This document shows, piece by piece, positions 7,936 through 16,737 of a DNA stretch of 64,000 nt (the stretch's first letter is position 1; each line of letters opens with the position of its first letter). The notes below the pieces were generated by a model. That model did not search any database and was not told where the DNA came from. It saw only the letters and a program-made list of their open reading frames with translations. Origin of the DNA: Ignavibacteria bacterium (lineage in GTDB: Bacteria; Bacteroidota; Ignavibacteria; SZUA-365); contig JADKJW010000004.1 in assembly GCA_016720835.1 (NCBI GenBank), positions 282,311 to 346,310 on the forward strand. Reading direction: 5' to 3'. A program made the translations under genes and the position numbers.

Positions 7936-9089
7936 GCAAACCGTGGCAACTGACAAAACTTGGGGATGTGCTTGAACCTGCGGCTCGGGAGGAAATCGTC
8001 GACGCTGCAAAAGAGTATCGCCTTCTTGGAGTACGACTTGATGGAAACGGACCCTTCATCAGGGAAAAGGTGTTGGGTTCTCAGATTTCTGCTATCAAGC
8101 TTTTTCGCGTGGAAACTGGCGACTTTATCTACAGCCGGTTGTTCGCAGGTCGCGGAGCATTCGGTGTCATTGGGGCCGAGCTTGATGGCTGTTACGTTTC
8201 AGGTGAATTTCCGACTTTCCTTCCTGTGCAAGGGAAAGTAGATGTCCATTTCCTCAAATTCTGGTTTAAACTACCTCCTGTCATTAGACTGGTAGATGAA
8301 AATTGCTCCGGTAGCACTCCACTCACGCGAAATCGATTTAAAGAACAATACTTTCTTGCATTGGAAATTCCATTGCCGTCAATATCGGAGCAAAGGCGGG
8401 TCGTAGCGCGGATTGAAGAATTGAATGCTCAAATTCATGAAGCACGTTACCTTCGGAATCAAATCACCGAAGATGTAGATTCCCTGGGAATTAGTCATCA
8501 CATGCAACTCGCTGGAAATCGGAAATGTCGGCTCGGAGAAATTATTTCTTTAGACGAGGATGTAGTACCCATTCTTCCGGAAGACTTGTACCCACAAGTT
8601 GGCGTAAAAAGCTTTGGCGCCGGATTGTTCTCAAAGCCGGCGATTTCTGGCACGGAAACAAGGTACCGGCATTTTAACAGACTATTCGAGGGTGCAATTG
8701 TTCTGAGTCAGGTAAAAGGTTGGGAGGGCGCTATCGCAGTATGCCCCTCAAACCTTGCTGGATATTTCGTATCGCCGGAATATCGAACATTCCGTTGCAT
8801 CCAGAACGAAGCGCGATCTGTTTACATGGCTGCCATCGTCCGGACCAAATGGTTTTGGAGCCGATTATCTGACGCAACGCGCGGGGTTGGTGCTCGGCGC
8901 GAACGAACTCGTCCCGAACAGTTTGTAAATGTTGAACTCCCGATGCCGGATTATCAAAGCCAGATATTTGGAGAGCTTACATTGACGAAACTGTACGAAC
9001 TAAAGCGCTTGCAAGCGGAAACCGCCGCAGAGTTAGATGCAATGCTCCCCGCCATTCTCAACCGCGCGTTCAAAGGCGAGCTTTGTTAG
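7932..9089 (+). CDS. hsdS: Type I restriction-modification specificity subunit S
   Basis: 385 residues, start ATG at 7932 overlapping the hsdM stop (ATGA). There are two target-recognition halves. The first opens with WQLTKLGDVLEP and ends with the conserved linker IPLPSISEQRRVVARIEEL. The second opens with CRLGEIISLDEDVVPI and ends with AAELDAMLPAILNRAFKGEL, the usual C-terminal helix of HsdS. HsdS sets the bipartite DNA target of the methyltransferase and restriction complexes. The gene is intact and is the last gene of the island. Its recognition sequence cannot be predicted from the protein alone. Confidence 0.88.
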   Translation: MSKPWQLTKLGDVLEPAAREEIVDAAKEYRLLGVRLDGNGPFIREKVLGSQISAIKLFRVETGDFIYSRLFAGRGAFGVIGAELDGCYVSGEFPTFLPVQGKVDVHFLKFWFKLPPVIRLVDENCSGSTPLTRNRFKEQYFLALEIPLPSISEQRRVVARIEELNAQIHEARYLRNQITEDVDSLGISHHMQLAGNRKCRLGEIISLDEDVVPILPEDLYPQVGVKSFGAGLFSKPAISGTETRYRHFNRLFEGAIVLSQVKGWEGAIAVCPSNLAGYFVSPEYRTFRCIQNEARSVYMAAIVRTKWFWSRLSDATRGVGARRERTRPEQFVNVELPMPDYQSQIFGELTLTKLYELKRLQAETAAELDAMLPAILNRAFKGELC

Positions 9090-9101
9090 CGATCCAGCAT
9101 C

Positions 9102-9215
9102 ATGCATCGGCACACGATAGCGCTGCAACTGCGGGGTAATCCGTCGGGAGTGTACTACGCGGTACTCACCGCAGGGAAATCAGCGATAGTGCGGAAGTTT
9201 CAGGTTATACAATGA
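9102..9215 (+). pseudogene. Remnant of a T9SS-sorted protein: last 37 codons
   Basis: From about 9107 the frame reads NPSGVYYAVLTAGKSAIV and then RKFQVIQ stop. This is almost the same as the last residues of the FG-GAP protein that ends at 13970. Only the end of the sorting domain is present, and the upstream sequence belongs to the hsdS 3' flank. The non-coding DNA after the stop also matches that after 13970. This marks a junction where the defence island meets a duplicated chromosomal segment. Confidence 0.8.
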
Positions 9216-9672
9216 ATATCACGATTGCGCCACGCCACGAACCTCACCTTCGCCCTGCGCTCCGGGTCCGCCCTCTCTTGGGAAGAGAGGGGCTTTCCGG
9301 TTTGACTGACACGGAGCGATGCTGCTGCAATCGTACGAACGGAATAGGAGCGAACGGTCATCTTCTCTTCTCCCCCTTCTCTTTTCAAGAGAAGAGCCTG
9401 CCCCGAGCGAAGCCGAGGGGGTCGGGGGGCCTGCCCGTCGAAGCTGAGCGAAGCGAAGCGTAGGCGGGATGAGTTCGTGGCCGTGCAATAATCACCGGGC
9501 AGCGGAATCGCGAGGCCCAGCGACGCATGTCATTCCGACGTACAGATCCTTCCCTTCGGCTTCGCTCAGGGCAGGCTCCTTCGTTCAGGATGACGTAGCC
9601 ATTGAATACGTACGACCGTTATCGCATTTTCACCTTTCACTTTTCACCTTTCACCTTTCACCTTCCACCTGC
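9216..9672. repeat. Intergenic repeat block with duplicated segment and CACCTTT words
   Basis: 9216-9480 repeats, with small gaps, the DNA at 13971-14412. It includes the hairpin-forming word TCTCTTTTCAAGAGAAGAG and the word CCCCGAGCGAAGCCGAGGGG. At about 9545-9595 lies a CTTCGGCTTCGCTCAGG element also present near 14530-14625, 25495-25535 and 50910-50935. From about 9626 to 9700 there are iterated CACCTTTCA/CACCTTCCA words that run into the 3' end of the nitric oxide reductase gene. No gene is seen. Confidence 0.7.
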
Positions 9673-11940
9673 TCACCTTCCACCTTCCTTCCACCTTCCC
9701 CCCCGCACCGACCACCCGGTCTTGAGCCCGATGACGAAGTACGCGAGCGCAATCGCGCCGAAGGTGAAGATGGTGTCGCCGATGACGCGCAGCCACTTGA
9801 TGGCGTTGAGCGTGGGATCCTGCAGGAATTCGGCGGAGCGCGCGTACCAGATGCCGTGATTCACACTGGCCACGGTCTGCGCGAGCCCGATGGGCAGCAC
9901 CGAGAGCAGCACCATGAGCAGCAGTCCGATGTTGATGGCCCAGAACGCGAAGCGCACGGGACCGTCCTTCCACTCCATGCCGGTGGTGAGTCCGCGCAGC
10001 ACGAAGAGCATGAGGCCGATGCCGAGCATGCCGTACACGCCGAACAGCGCCGTGTGGCCGTGCACCGGCGTGGTGTTGAGCCCCTGCATGTAGTACAGCG
10101 CGATGGGCGGGTTGATGAGGAAACCGAAGATGCCCGCGCCCACGAGATTCCAGAACGCCACCGAAATCAGACAGTAGATGGGCCAACGGTAGGCGCGCAC
10201 CCAGTACGTGGCCTTGCTGAGCTTCAGGTTGTGCCAGGCCTCCGAGCCCATGAACACCAGCGGCACCACCTCGAGCGCGCTGAACGTGGCGCCGAGCGCG
10301 AGCACGCCGATGGGCGTGCCGGTGAAGTACAGGTGATGGAAGGTGCCGAGGATGCCGCCCGTCAGGAAGATGATGGTCGCGAAGAGGACGTTGGCCGTGG
10401 CGGAGCGGATCTTGAGCAGCCCCATGCGCACGAAGAGGAAGGCCGACACCACGGTCGCGAACACTTCGAAGAACCCTTCCACCCACAGGTGCACCACCCA
10501 CCAGCGCCAGTACTCCGCGATGCTGAGATGCGTGCGCTGTCCCCACATCAGGCCCGCGCCGTAGAACAGCGCGATGGCGACGGACGCGATCAGGAAGAGC
10601 ACGAGCAGTTGACGATGCTCCGAAGGTTTGCGCAGCGCGGGCATGAGGGCGCGCACCATCAACGCGAGCCAGATCAGCAGGCCGATGAAGAGGAAGAGCT
10701 GCCAGAAGCGCCCGAGGTCCACGTACTCGTAGCCCTGATGCCCGAACCAGAAGTTCTGCAGGAAGCCGAGCTTCTGCATCACGCCCATCCACTCGCCGAC
10801 GAGGGATCCGAGCACGATCACGAGCAGCGCGATGAAGAGGATGTTCACGCCGGCGCGCTGGAACTTCGGCTCGTAGCCCGACACGGCGGGCGCGATGTAG
10901 AGCCCCGTCGCGAGCCACGAGGTCGCGATCCAGAATATCGCGAGCTGCACGTGCCAGGTGCGGGTCACGGTGTAGGGCAGGATGTTGCTGAGGCTGATGC
11001 CGTAGAAGCCGTCGCCCTCCACGCCGTAATGCGCGGTGATGGCGCCGAGGATCACCTGCACGAGGATGAGCGCGGAGACGACCCAGAAGTACTTCACCGT
11101 GGCCTTCATCGACGGCGTGGCCTGCAAGCCGAGCTGCGGGTCCTGCTCCGGCGCCGCGATCTCCGCGTCGGCGGCAGCCCTGTTCCGCGCGTTCCAGAAC
11201 ACCAGCATGCCGATGCCCAGCAGCAGCACGATGACGCTGAAGCCCGTCCACAGCAGCAGACTCCCGTCGGGTCTGTTGCCGACGATCTCGTCCGGAGGCC
11301 AATTGTTGGTGTAGCTGATGACGGCGTCGGGCCGGTTCGTGACGCAGGCCCAGGAGATCCAGAAGAAGAAGGCGTTGAGCTGCCGCATGCGCTCGGGATC
11401 GTCCACCGTGTTCACGCGCATGGCGTAGGCCGCCCGCGTGTTCGTGAGCGACGAATCGTTCATGAACAGCGCCATGTAATACGCCCCGACGTCGAGGATG
11501 GCCCGCTCGCGCGCGGCGGAGACGGTCATCACGCCTGTCGAGGGATCGTGCGTGTTCTTCCGGATGTCATCCTGCAGACGGGATGTCAGCGCCGCCTTCT
11601 TTTCGTTGTTGAGGCGATCGAAGGAGGTGCCGAAATCGTTCATCGCGTAGATGGCGAGCATGCGCACCGCCTCGCGATGCAGCCAGTCGGCGGACCAGTC
11701 CGGCGCCACGTACGCGCCGTGTCCCCACACGGTGCCGAGTTCCTGCCCCCCGATGGACTGCCAGACGTTCTGGCCGTCCCGGATGTCTTCCCCCGTAAAC
11801 AGCGTCATTCCCTGTTCATTGACCACCTTCTCGGGAATTGGCGGCGCCTGGATGTATATCTCGTAGCCGTAGTAGCCCAGCACGGAGAAACTCACGACAA
11901 TCAGCGTGGCGAATGCAAACCACAATCTGCGGGTCGTCAT
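9673..11940 (-). CDS. norZ: Quinol-dependent nitric oxide reductase
   Basis: 755 residues. The single-subunit qNOR reduces two NO to N2O with electrons from quinol in the cytoplasmic membrane. The first membrane helix is followed by a periplasmic domain without a c-type haem motif, then a NorB-like catalytic part of about 12 helices with haem and metal ligands in TRTWHVQLAIFW, HLWVEGFFEVF and GTFHHLYFTG. The ATG at 11938-11940 is preceded by an AAAGGA ribosome site. The C-terminal tail (VRGGRWKEGGR) and the stop are read from the short-word repeat that follows. It serves NO detoxification or a truncated denitrification chain. No other denitrification gene is visible nearby. Confidence 0.93.
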   Translation of the reverse strand: MTTRRLWFAFATLIVVSFSVLGYYGYEIYIQAPPIPEKVVNEQGMTLFTGEDIRDGQNVWQSIGGQELGTVWGHGAYVAPDWSADWLHREAVRMLAIYAMNDFGTSFDRLNNEKKAALTSRLQDDIRKNTHDPSTGVMTVSAARERAILDVGAYYMALFMNDSSLTNTRAAYAMRVNTVDDPERMRQLNAFFFWISWACVTNRPDAVISYTNNWPPDEIVGNRPDGSLLLWTGFSVIVLLLGIGMLVFWNARNRAAADAEIAAPEQDPQLGLQATPSMKATVKYFWVVSALILVQVILGAITAHYGVEGDGFYGISLSNILPYTVTRTWHVQLAIFWIATSWLATGLYIAPAVSGYEPKFQRAGVNILFIALLVIVLGSLVGEWMGVMQKLGFLQNFWFGHQGYEYVDLGRFWQLFLFIGLLIWLALMVRALMPALRKPSEHRQLLVLFLIASVAIALFYGAGLMWGQRTHLSIAEYWRWWVVHLWVEGFFEVFATVVSAFLFVRMGLLKIRSATANVLFATIIFLTGGILGTFHHLYFTGTPIGVLALGATFSALEVVPLVFMGSEAWHNLKLSKATYWVRAYRWPIYCLISVAFWNLVGAGIFGFLINPPIALYYMQGLNTTPVHGHTALFGVYGMLGIGLMLFVLRGLTTGMEWKDGPVRFAFWAINIGLLLMVLLSVLPIGLAQTVASVNHGIWYARSAEFLQDPTLNAIKWLRVIGDTIFTFGAIALAYFVIGLKTGWSVRGGRWKEGGR

Positions 11941-11978
11941 GGCGATGTCCTTTCGATCGATGGAAAATACATGAGATA

Positions 11979-11996
11979 GGTTCAATGAAATGAACC
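11979..11996. promoter_or_regulatory. Inverted repeat upstream of nitric oxide reductase
   Basis: GGTTCA-N6-TGAACC lies 39 bases upstream of the qNOR start codon. It has the shape of a dimeric regulator's operator but does not match the FNR/Dnr box (TTGAT-N4-ATCAA). The role is inference. Confidence 0.35.
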
Positions 11997-12109
11997 CGAT
12001 GAGGTGCTGACGTTCAACAAGGTGCGGGGAGGGAGTGTCTCTGACAAGGTACGGAATAATGACGACACAACGGCGCCCCAGGCGGCGCCCGGGCAACAAA
12101 CACGCGGAA

Positions 12110-12222
12110 GGTGGCCACGTCCGCCTAGTCCGCAGGAGTGCAGGCGGAAGGCCGGGAGAGGGGAAACGGGGAGAGGGGAAACGGGGAGAGGGGAAACGGG
12201 GAGAGGGTAGAGGGGAATGGCG
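12110..12222. repeat. Dispersed intergenic element followed by 15-bp tandem repeats
   Basis: The word CCGCAGGAGTGCAGGCGGAA at about 12129 recurs near 25399. It runs into four near-identical 15-bp units (GGGGAGAGGGGAAAC) spanning about 12158-12210. The rest of the 11941-12313 gap shows no gene. Confidence 0.75.
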
Positions 12223-12313
12223 CGACACAAACGCACAGTGTCGCACCACCCCGCAACCCATTGAATCCCTCCCCGGTGCGCGCTACCTTGCGATCAACAT
12301 CCGGGCCCGACCC

Positions 12314-13970
12314 ATGCACCTCCGCTTCGCGCTGATTGCCGCATTGCTGCTCGCCGCCGTTTCCGTCTCATTCATCGATGTGGAGACCGCGATGGAACAA
12401 CGCGTCCGCGACGTGATCGCGAAATATCACTGGCAGGGGACGTACGAGAATCTGGGCGGAGGGTGGTTTGAGTTCACCGGCACCGACGGCCTCACATGGA
12501 AACGCAACTTCGGGGATGTCAGAACACAAGAGCGGGCTGCAACCAAAGAAAATCATTTCGATAGATCTGCGGACTCTCGATACCACCGGGTATGGGGTGT
12601 ACTTGCAAGAAGTAGGACGAATACACCTTGGGAACCGCAGTGTACCGCCAATAGGGAGCAGGATGGGAGTTGATGGACTTTGCGAATTGACTGGGCAGTA
12701 CTATGAAATCGGCGGATTTGGCGACAAGAACCGCATGCTGCGCAGAAAGCCAGGTACATACGAGTTCGAATTTGTCTCCATCATTCCTGAGGCGTTCAGT
12801 CCGATTGGTTCGGTCGATGTGGATCTGAACGGTATCCCGGATATTCTTGGCGACAGCAGCGGGAGTGTGCTCGATTTCGAAGCACCTGTTCGAGGTAGCA
12901 GGAATATCAGCTTGAAGAGGACCTGGGTGGGAATGGCGGGTGTGCGACAGGTCCCCAGGTTCGAAGATCTTGACAATGACGGGTATCCGGAAATACTAAT
13001 GTACCAGTTCGGACTTGGGCTGCATGGCGTTGCAATCATCAAGTATCGACAGGAAACGAAGCGTCTCGAGAAGGTATTCGAATACACGTATCCAAACAAT
13101 CATGACATCCGTGGCTGTTGGGCCATCGGTGACTTTGACAAAGACGGCCACAAGGAATTCGTCACTGCAACAAATGAAGGTGAAGTGTGCTTCATCGAGA
13201 ATGGTGCCGGTGAAGGTAATTATCGGCTCTCCTTCGTCGATACAACGCGGTATATGAATGTGGGTGTTTACACTGAGGGCAACGATCTTGATGGTGATGG
13301 GAGGTCAGAATGCTTGGTCGGAAGCGGTAATACCTTCGGGTTGACCAACATCGCCGTGTATGAGACAATCGGGAATAATGCGTATGAAGTAACATGCTGG
13401 ATTGAAGTATTTCCAGTAGGCGCGCTTGTTTGGGAATTGATGTGGACCGGCGATATCGATGGCGATGGAAAAGACGAAATTGTCCTCTCCTCAGGAAGCA
13501 TTCTCGTGGTACTCAAGGCTTTCGGTATCGCCGATTACCGCGCAGTCTGGTACAGGAATTTCAATTCGGGAATATCCCACCGCCTCTTCGATATCGACAA
13601 CGATGGTATCCAGGAAATACTCCTCTCATTCGTTGAGGACAAGGTTCATCAGACGATGATCCTGAAGCATCCCGTTGCCGTCAGTGTAACGGGCGCTCCG
13701 TTTGTGCCGGACAAGCTCGAATGTTCGATCTCCCCGCAGCCCGCATCGGGAAACGGGAATACGCTCCTTCATGTTACGGGCAGCGGCGCAATCCATCTAT
13801 CCCTTCGCAGCATCGACGGTCGCGAGATGCACGAGCGGACAATCGAACCGTCGTCCGGCGGCAGGCACACGATTCCGCTGCAAATGCGCGAGTATCCGTC
13901 GGGGGTGTACTACGCGGTGCTCACAGCAGGGAAATCGACGATAGTCCGGAAGTTTCAGGTTATACAATGA
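12314..13970 (+). CDS. FG-GAP/VCBS repeat surface protein with T9SS C-terminal sorting domain (one frameshift)
   Basis: The ATG at 12314 starts a clear Sec signal peptide (MHLRFALIAALLLAAVSVS). At the GGGG run near 12510-12513 one extra base moves the frame, and the rest reads from there to 13970. The body has at least six calcium-binding D-x-D-x-D-G repeats (DLDNDGYPEIL, DFDKDGHKEF, DLDGDGRSEC, DIDGDGKDEI, DIDNDGIQEI), as in FG-GAP beta-propellers. The last 80 residues are a T9SS type A sorting domain ending YYAVLTAGKSTIVRKFQVIQ. The protein is predicted to be exported through the outer membrane and anchored or released. The frameshift may be a sequence error. Confidence 0.75.
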
Positions 13971-14690
13971 ATATCACGATTGCGCCGCGCCACGAACTCA
14001 CCCCGACCCGTCGCTGCGCTCCGGGTCCGCCCCTCTCTTGGAAAGAGAGGGGCTTTCCGGTTTGACTGACACGGAGCGATGCTGCTGCAATCGTGCGAAT
14101 GGAATAGGAGGTATACCGTCTTATTCTCTGCGTCCCCCTTTCTCGGGTTGTGTGCGAGCGGAGCTGGAACGGGAGAGACCCAAAAGGGGGGGGAGACGTC
14201 GTCGCGGAGAACAATCACGGCCATCGCGATCGAGTGTTCTCCCACGAAGAGCGTGGGAACAAGGGAGAGATAAAGGAGCGGACCATCCTCTTCTCTTCTC
14301 CCCCTTCTCTTTTCAAGAGAAGAGCCTGCCCCGAGCGAAGCCGAGGGGGGGGCGGGGGGCCTGCCCGTCGAAGCTGAGCGAAGCGAAGCGTAGGCGGGAT
14401 GAGTTCGTGGCTGGGGCGTGATCGTTGGGCAGTGGTTGCGCAAAGCTCGGTGTCCTTGGCGGGGATCAGGTGACAGCCGGAGGTTCTCTTGTCCATCCCA
14501 ACGACGCTTGTAATTCGAACGTACAGATCCTTCTCCCTTCGGCGGTTCAGGCTCAGGGCAGGTTTCTCCTTCCGTTCAGGATTGACGTAGCCCTTGAATT
14601 CGCTCAGGCAGCTTCCTTCAGGATGACGGAGTTTTCACATTCCACCGGTCCCCCTGGTCAGGGATTCACTTTTCCCCGCTCCCCCTGTCC
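13971..14690. repeat. Intergenic repeat block (partial copy of 9216-9595)
   Basis: This 720-bp gap carries the second copy of the segment seen after 9215. It has an additional stretch at about 14115-14280 that is absent from the first copy. It ends with CTTCGGC/GCTCAGG words (14530-14625) and CCCTGTCCCTACTCCCTCCC words that enter the next gene. No gene is supported. Confidence 0.7.
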
Positions 14691-15353
14691 CTACTCCCTC
14701 CCCTCCCGCGCAATATCCCTGTTCTCCAGCACACGCACAGTATCGCCCACAGTGGAAACGCGGATCATCGCGAGCGCGAGATCGTGCAGCGTGCAGACGT
14801 ATTTCGGGAAGAGCAGTTTCAATGCCGGATAGAAGAGTCCCAGCGCTTTCGAGATGCCGTAGGCGTGCTTCTGTCCCGCGACGGGCTTGATGAAGCCGGG
14901 ACGGAAATTATATACTGATTTGAAGGGAAGTCTGGTCAGATCGTTCTCGGTCCTGCCCTTCACGCGCGCCCACATCGTGCGGCCCTTCTCCGTGCCGTCG
15001 GTGCCGGTGCCGGACACGTAGCAGAAGGTCATCGCGGGATTGAGCCGCGCGAGCGTGCCCGCGACGTGCAGGGTGAGCGTGTGCGTCAGGCGCGTGTACT
15101 CGGCTTCCTTCTTGCCGACCGAAGTCACGCCGAGGCAGAAGAAACACGCGTCGTACCCCGCGAGGCGCGGCTCGAGAGGGGAAACGTCGAAGAAGTCCCC
15201 GTGGAGGACTTCTTCGAGTTTCTGATGCCGCATCTCGCAGCTGCGCCTGCCGACGGCAAGCACCGCGTCGATCTTCTCATGCTGCAGGGCTTCGAGGAGA
15301 ACCCCCTCGCCGACCATGCCGGTCGCTCCGAAAATGATCGCCCTGATGCCCAT
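14691..15353 (-). CDS. NAD(P)-binding oxidoreductase, atypical short-chain dehydrogenase
   Basis: 220 residues. The N-terminal Rossmann motif GATGMVGEGV (G-x-x-G-x-x-G, residues about 9-18) is followed by a second strand ending AVGRR. The middle motif CYVSGTGTDGTEKGRTMWARVKG holds the catalytic-region Ser, with Lys in place of the classical YxxxK pair, as in NmrA/HTATIP2-like members. The substrate is unknown. The last residues and the TAG stop come from a GGGAGTAGGG word repeat. It lies 15 bases downstream of the small gene at 15369-15626 and is probably co-transcribed with it. Confidence 0.72.
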   Translation of the reverse strand: MGIRAIIFGATGMVGEGVLLEALQHEKIDAVLAVGRRSCEMRHQKLEEVLHGDFFDVSPLEPRLAGYDACFFCLGVTSVGKKEAEYTRLTHTLTLHVAGTLARLNPAMTFCYVSGTGTDGTEKGRTMWARVKGRTENDLTRLPFKSVYNFRPGFIKPVAGQKHAYGISKALGLFYPALKLLFPKYVCTLHDLALAMIRVSTVGDTVRVLENRDIAREGRE

Positions 15354-15368
15354 GATGTTCCCGAGGTG

Positions 15369-15626
15369 TTATTCGACGCCGAGTTCCACGAGCTGCGAGT
15401 GGACGCCCGGAAGGACCGCGACCTTGCGCGTCAATTCCTGCTTCTGCTCCTCGCTGCCGTGCAACTCGAGGATGAGCAGCCCGCTGTCCGAGCAGTTGTC
15501 CAGCACGCCGTCGTGAATGCCGAGGCGCGTCTTGATGATGCAGCCCCAGGCGGTGAGGATCTGCTGCACCTTGACGGCGGCTTCGTTGCGGTTGCCGATG
15601 AGGATGAGGAGGATGGTCTTCTTCAT
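15369..15626 (-). CDS. Small ferredoxin-fold (ACT/NikR-C-like) protein
   Basis: 85 residues with a beta-alpha-beta-beta-alpha-beta pattern: KKTILLILIGNR, a helix, a strand with IKTRLGIHD, then GLLILELHG, a helix and a final strand. This resembles the small regulators annotated as iron-only hydrogenase system regulator (TM1266-like) or ACT-like proteins. No metal ligand set is obvious beyond Cys29, Cys45 and the His residues. It is the first gene of a likely pair with the oxidoreductase at 14691-15353. The specific function is unknown. Confidence 0.55.
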   Translation of the reverse strand: MKKTILLILIGNRNEAAVKVQQILTAWGCIIKTRLGIHDGVLDNCSDSGLLILELHGSEEQKQELTRKVAVLPGVHSQLVELGVE

Positions 15627-15774
15627 GATGTGCTCCGTGCATTGAGAGGTACGTGGAGGAGAGAGGTGCGTGCGGCAAACTACGGAAAATCATATCCAGG
15701 AAGAACGCATCGCCTTCCGTACAACGCAGGAAGCGGGCCGCGGCCCGCCTCTTGTCCGCTGCTGACGATCGACG

Positions 15775-16737
15775 CTACTTCACGCGTTTCAGCAGAAACA
15801 ATTCCTCCTCGATCAACGAGGCGGAGGCGAAGATGCCGGTGCCGCCCCTGATGTTCGAGAACTGGGGATTGTACTGCGGATTGCCGCTGAAACGCGTCAT
15901 CTTGAACCAGTCGAGGAAGGGCTTGTCGGGCGCGATGATGGCCACGGCGTTGCGACCGTACCAGCGGAAGCCGGTCCATACCGTCGGCACACCGGTGGCC
16001 TGTATGAAGCCCCAGCGCGTGGTGCTGTAGAAGCTGTTGCGCTTCGGCGTTTCGAAATTCGAAAGATTGTTCGTGCGGCCGTTGTCTTCGTTGGTCGGAG
16101 GCGTGAGATACGCGCCGTAGGCGAGCGTGTCGAGACACTGGATGCGGATGATGAACTCCTGCGTGTTGCCGGGCGTCCATTGAATGCGCAGGGAATCGGG
16201 ACTCTGCAGCTTCGTGGTGTCGGTCGGATACTGCAGCAGCTTCGCGGGCTTGCGCATCCACGCGATGCGCTCGGGCGTCGTGGTGCTCGCGGTCATCACG
16301 CCCCCGTCCTTCAAGCGCACGGTGAGCGTGTAGGCGGTGGACGGCTGAATGAGCGCCGTCGTGTCGGGATACCAATAGCTGCCCGCGCCGTTCACCACGC
16401 GGTAGGCGAGCGCGTACGTGTTCCCCCCTCCGCTGAGCTGCACGTCGGCATCGGCGAGCATGCCGCTCTCGTATTCGAAGGGCGCGCTGAGCGACTGCGA
16501 ACTCGCGATGACGATGCCCTCGATCGGCCGGTCGACAAAGAGATACGCCTCGACGAAAGGCACCGGCACGAAGGAATTCGGCGGCGCGTCTTCGCAGGCG
16601 GACAGCAGCAGCAGCGCGGCAGCGCCGAAGATTGCGAACGTTGTTGCGAGGGAGTGCTTCATGCGCGCAGCGAAGCCGCGGCGCGGGTCGGTGTTCAAGG
16701 TATCTGCGGTATTCATGGTCGTGAGAATCGTGTGCAT
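15775..16737 (-). CDS. DUF4249-like outer-membrane lipoprotein paired with TonB receptor
   Basis: 320 residues. The ATG at 16735-16737 overlaps the stop of the TonB receptor gene (TGATG), so translation is likely coupled. A signal sequence ends in a lipobox (LLLLSAC), with Cys about residue 48. A later Met at about 16662 would give a more usual signal peptide length and is a plausible real start. The rest is beta-rich (EAYLFVDRPIEG, YTLTVRLKDGG), as in DUF4249 proteins that commonly follow TonB-dependent receptors in Bacteroidota. It probably helps capture or support the receptor at the cell surface. The ligand is unknown. Confidence 0.65.
   Translation of the reverse strand: MHTILTTMNTADTLNTDPRRGFAARMKHSLATTFAIFGAAALLLLSACEDAPPNSFVPVPFVEAYLFVDRPIEGIVIASSQSLSAPFEYESGMLADADVQLSGGGNTYALAYRVVNGAGSYWYPDTTALIQPSTAYTLTVRLKDGGVMTASTTTPERIAWMRKPAKLLQYPTDTTKLQSPDSLRIQWTPGNTQEFIIRIQCLDTLAYGAYLTPPTNEDNGRTNNLSNFETPKRNSFYSTTRWGFIQATGVPTVWTGFRWYGRNAVAIIAPDKPFLDWFKMTRFSGNPQYNPQFSNIRGGTGIFASASLIEEELFLLKRVK

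Noticed and set aside
6408..9089. Single 893-residue HsdM-HsdS fusion
   Set aside because: The middle of that frame (about 7358-7935) is not HsdM-like. Successive one-base shifts bring the frame back by chance, and hsdS has its own ATG overlapping the hsdM stop.
9469..11979. 836-codon open frame on the plus strand
   Set aside because: It runs antisense to the well-conserved nitric oxide reductase. Composition (His/Glu/Arg-rich) and lack of any domain show it is a GC-rich shadow frame.
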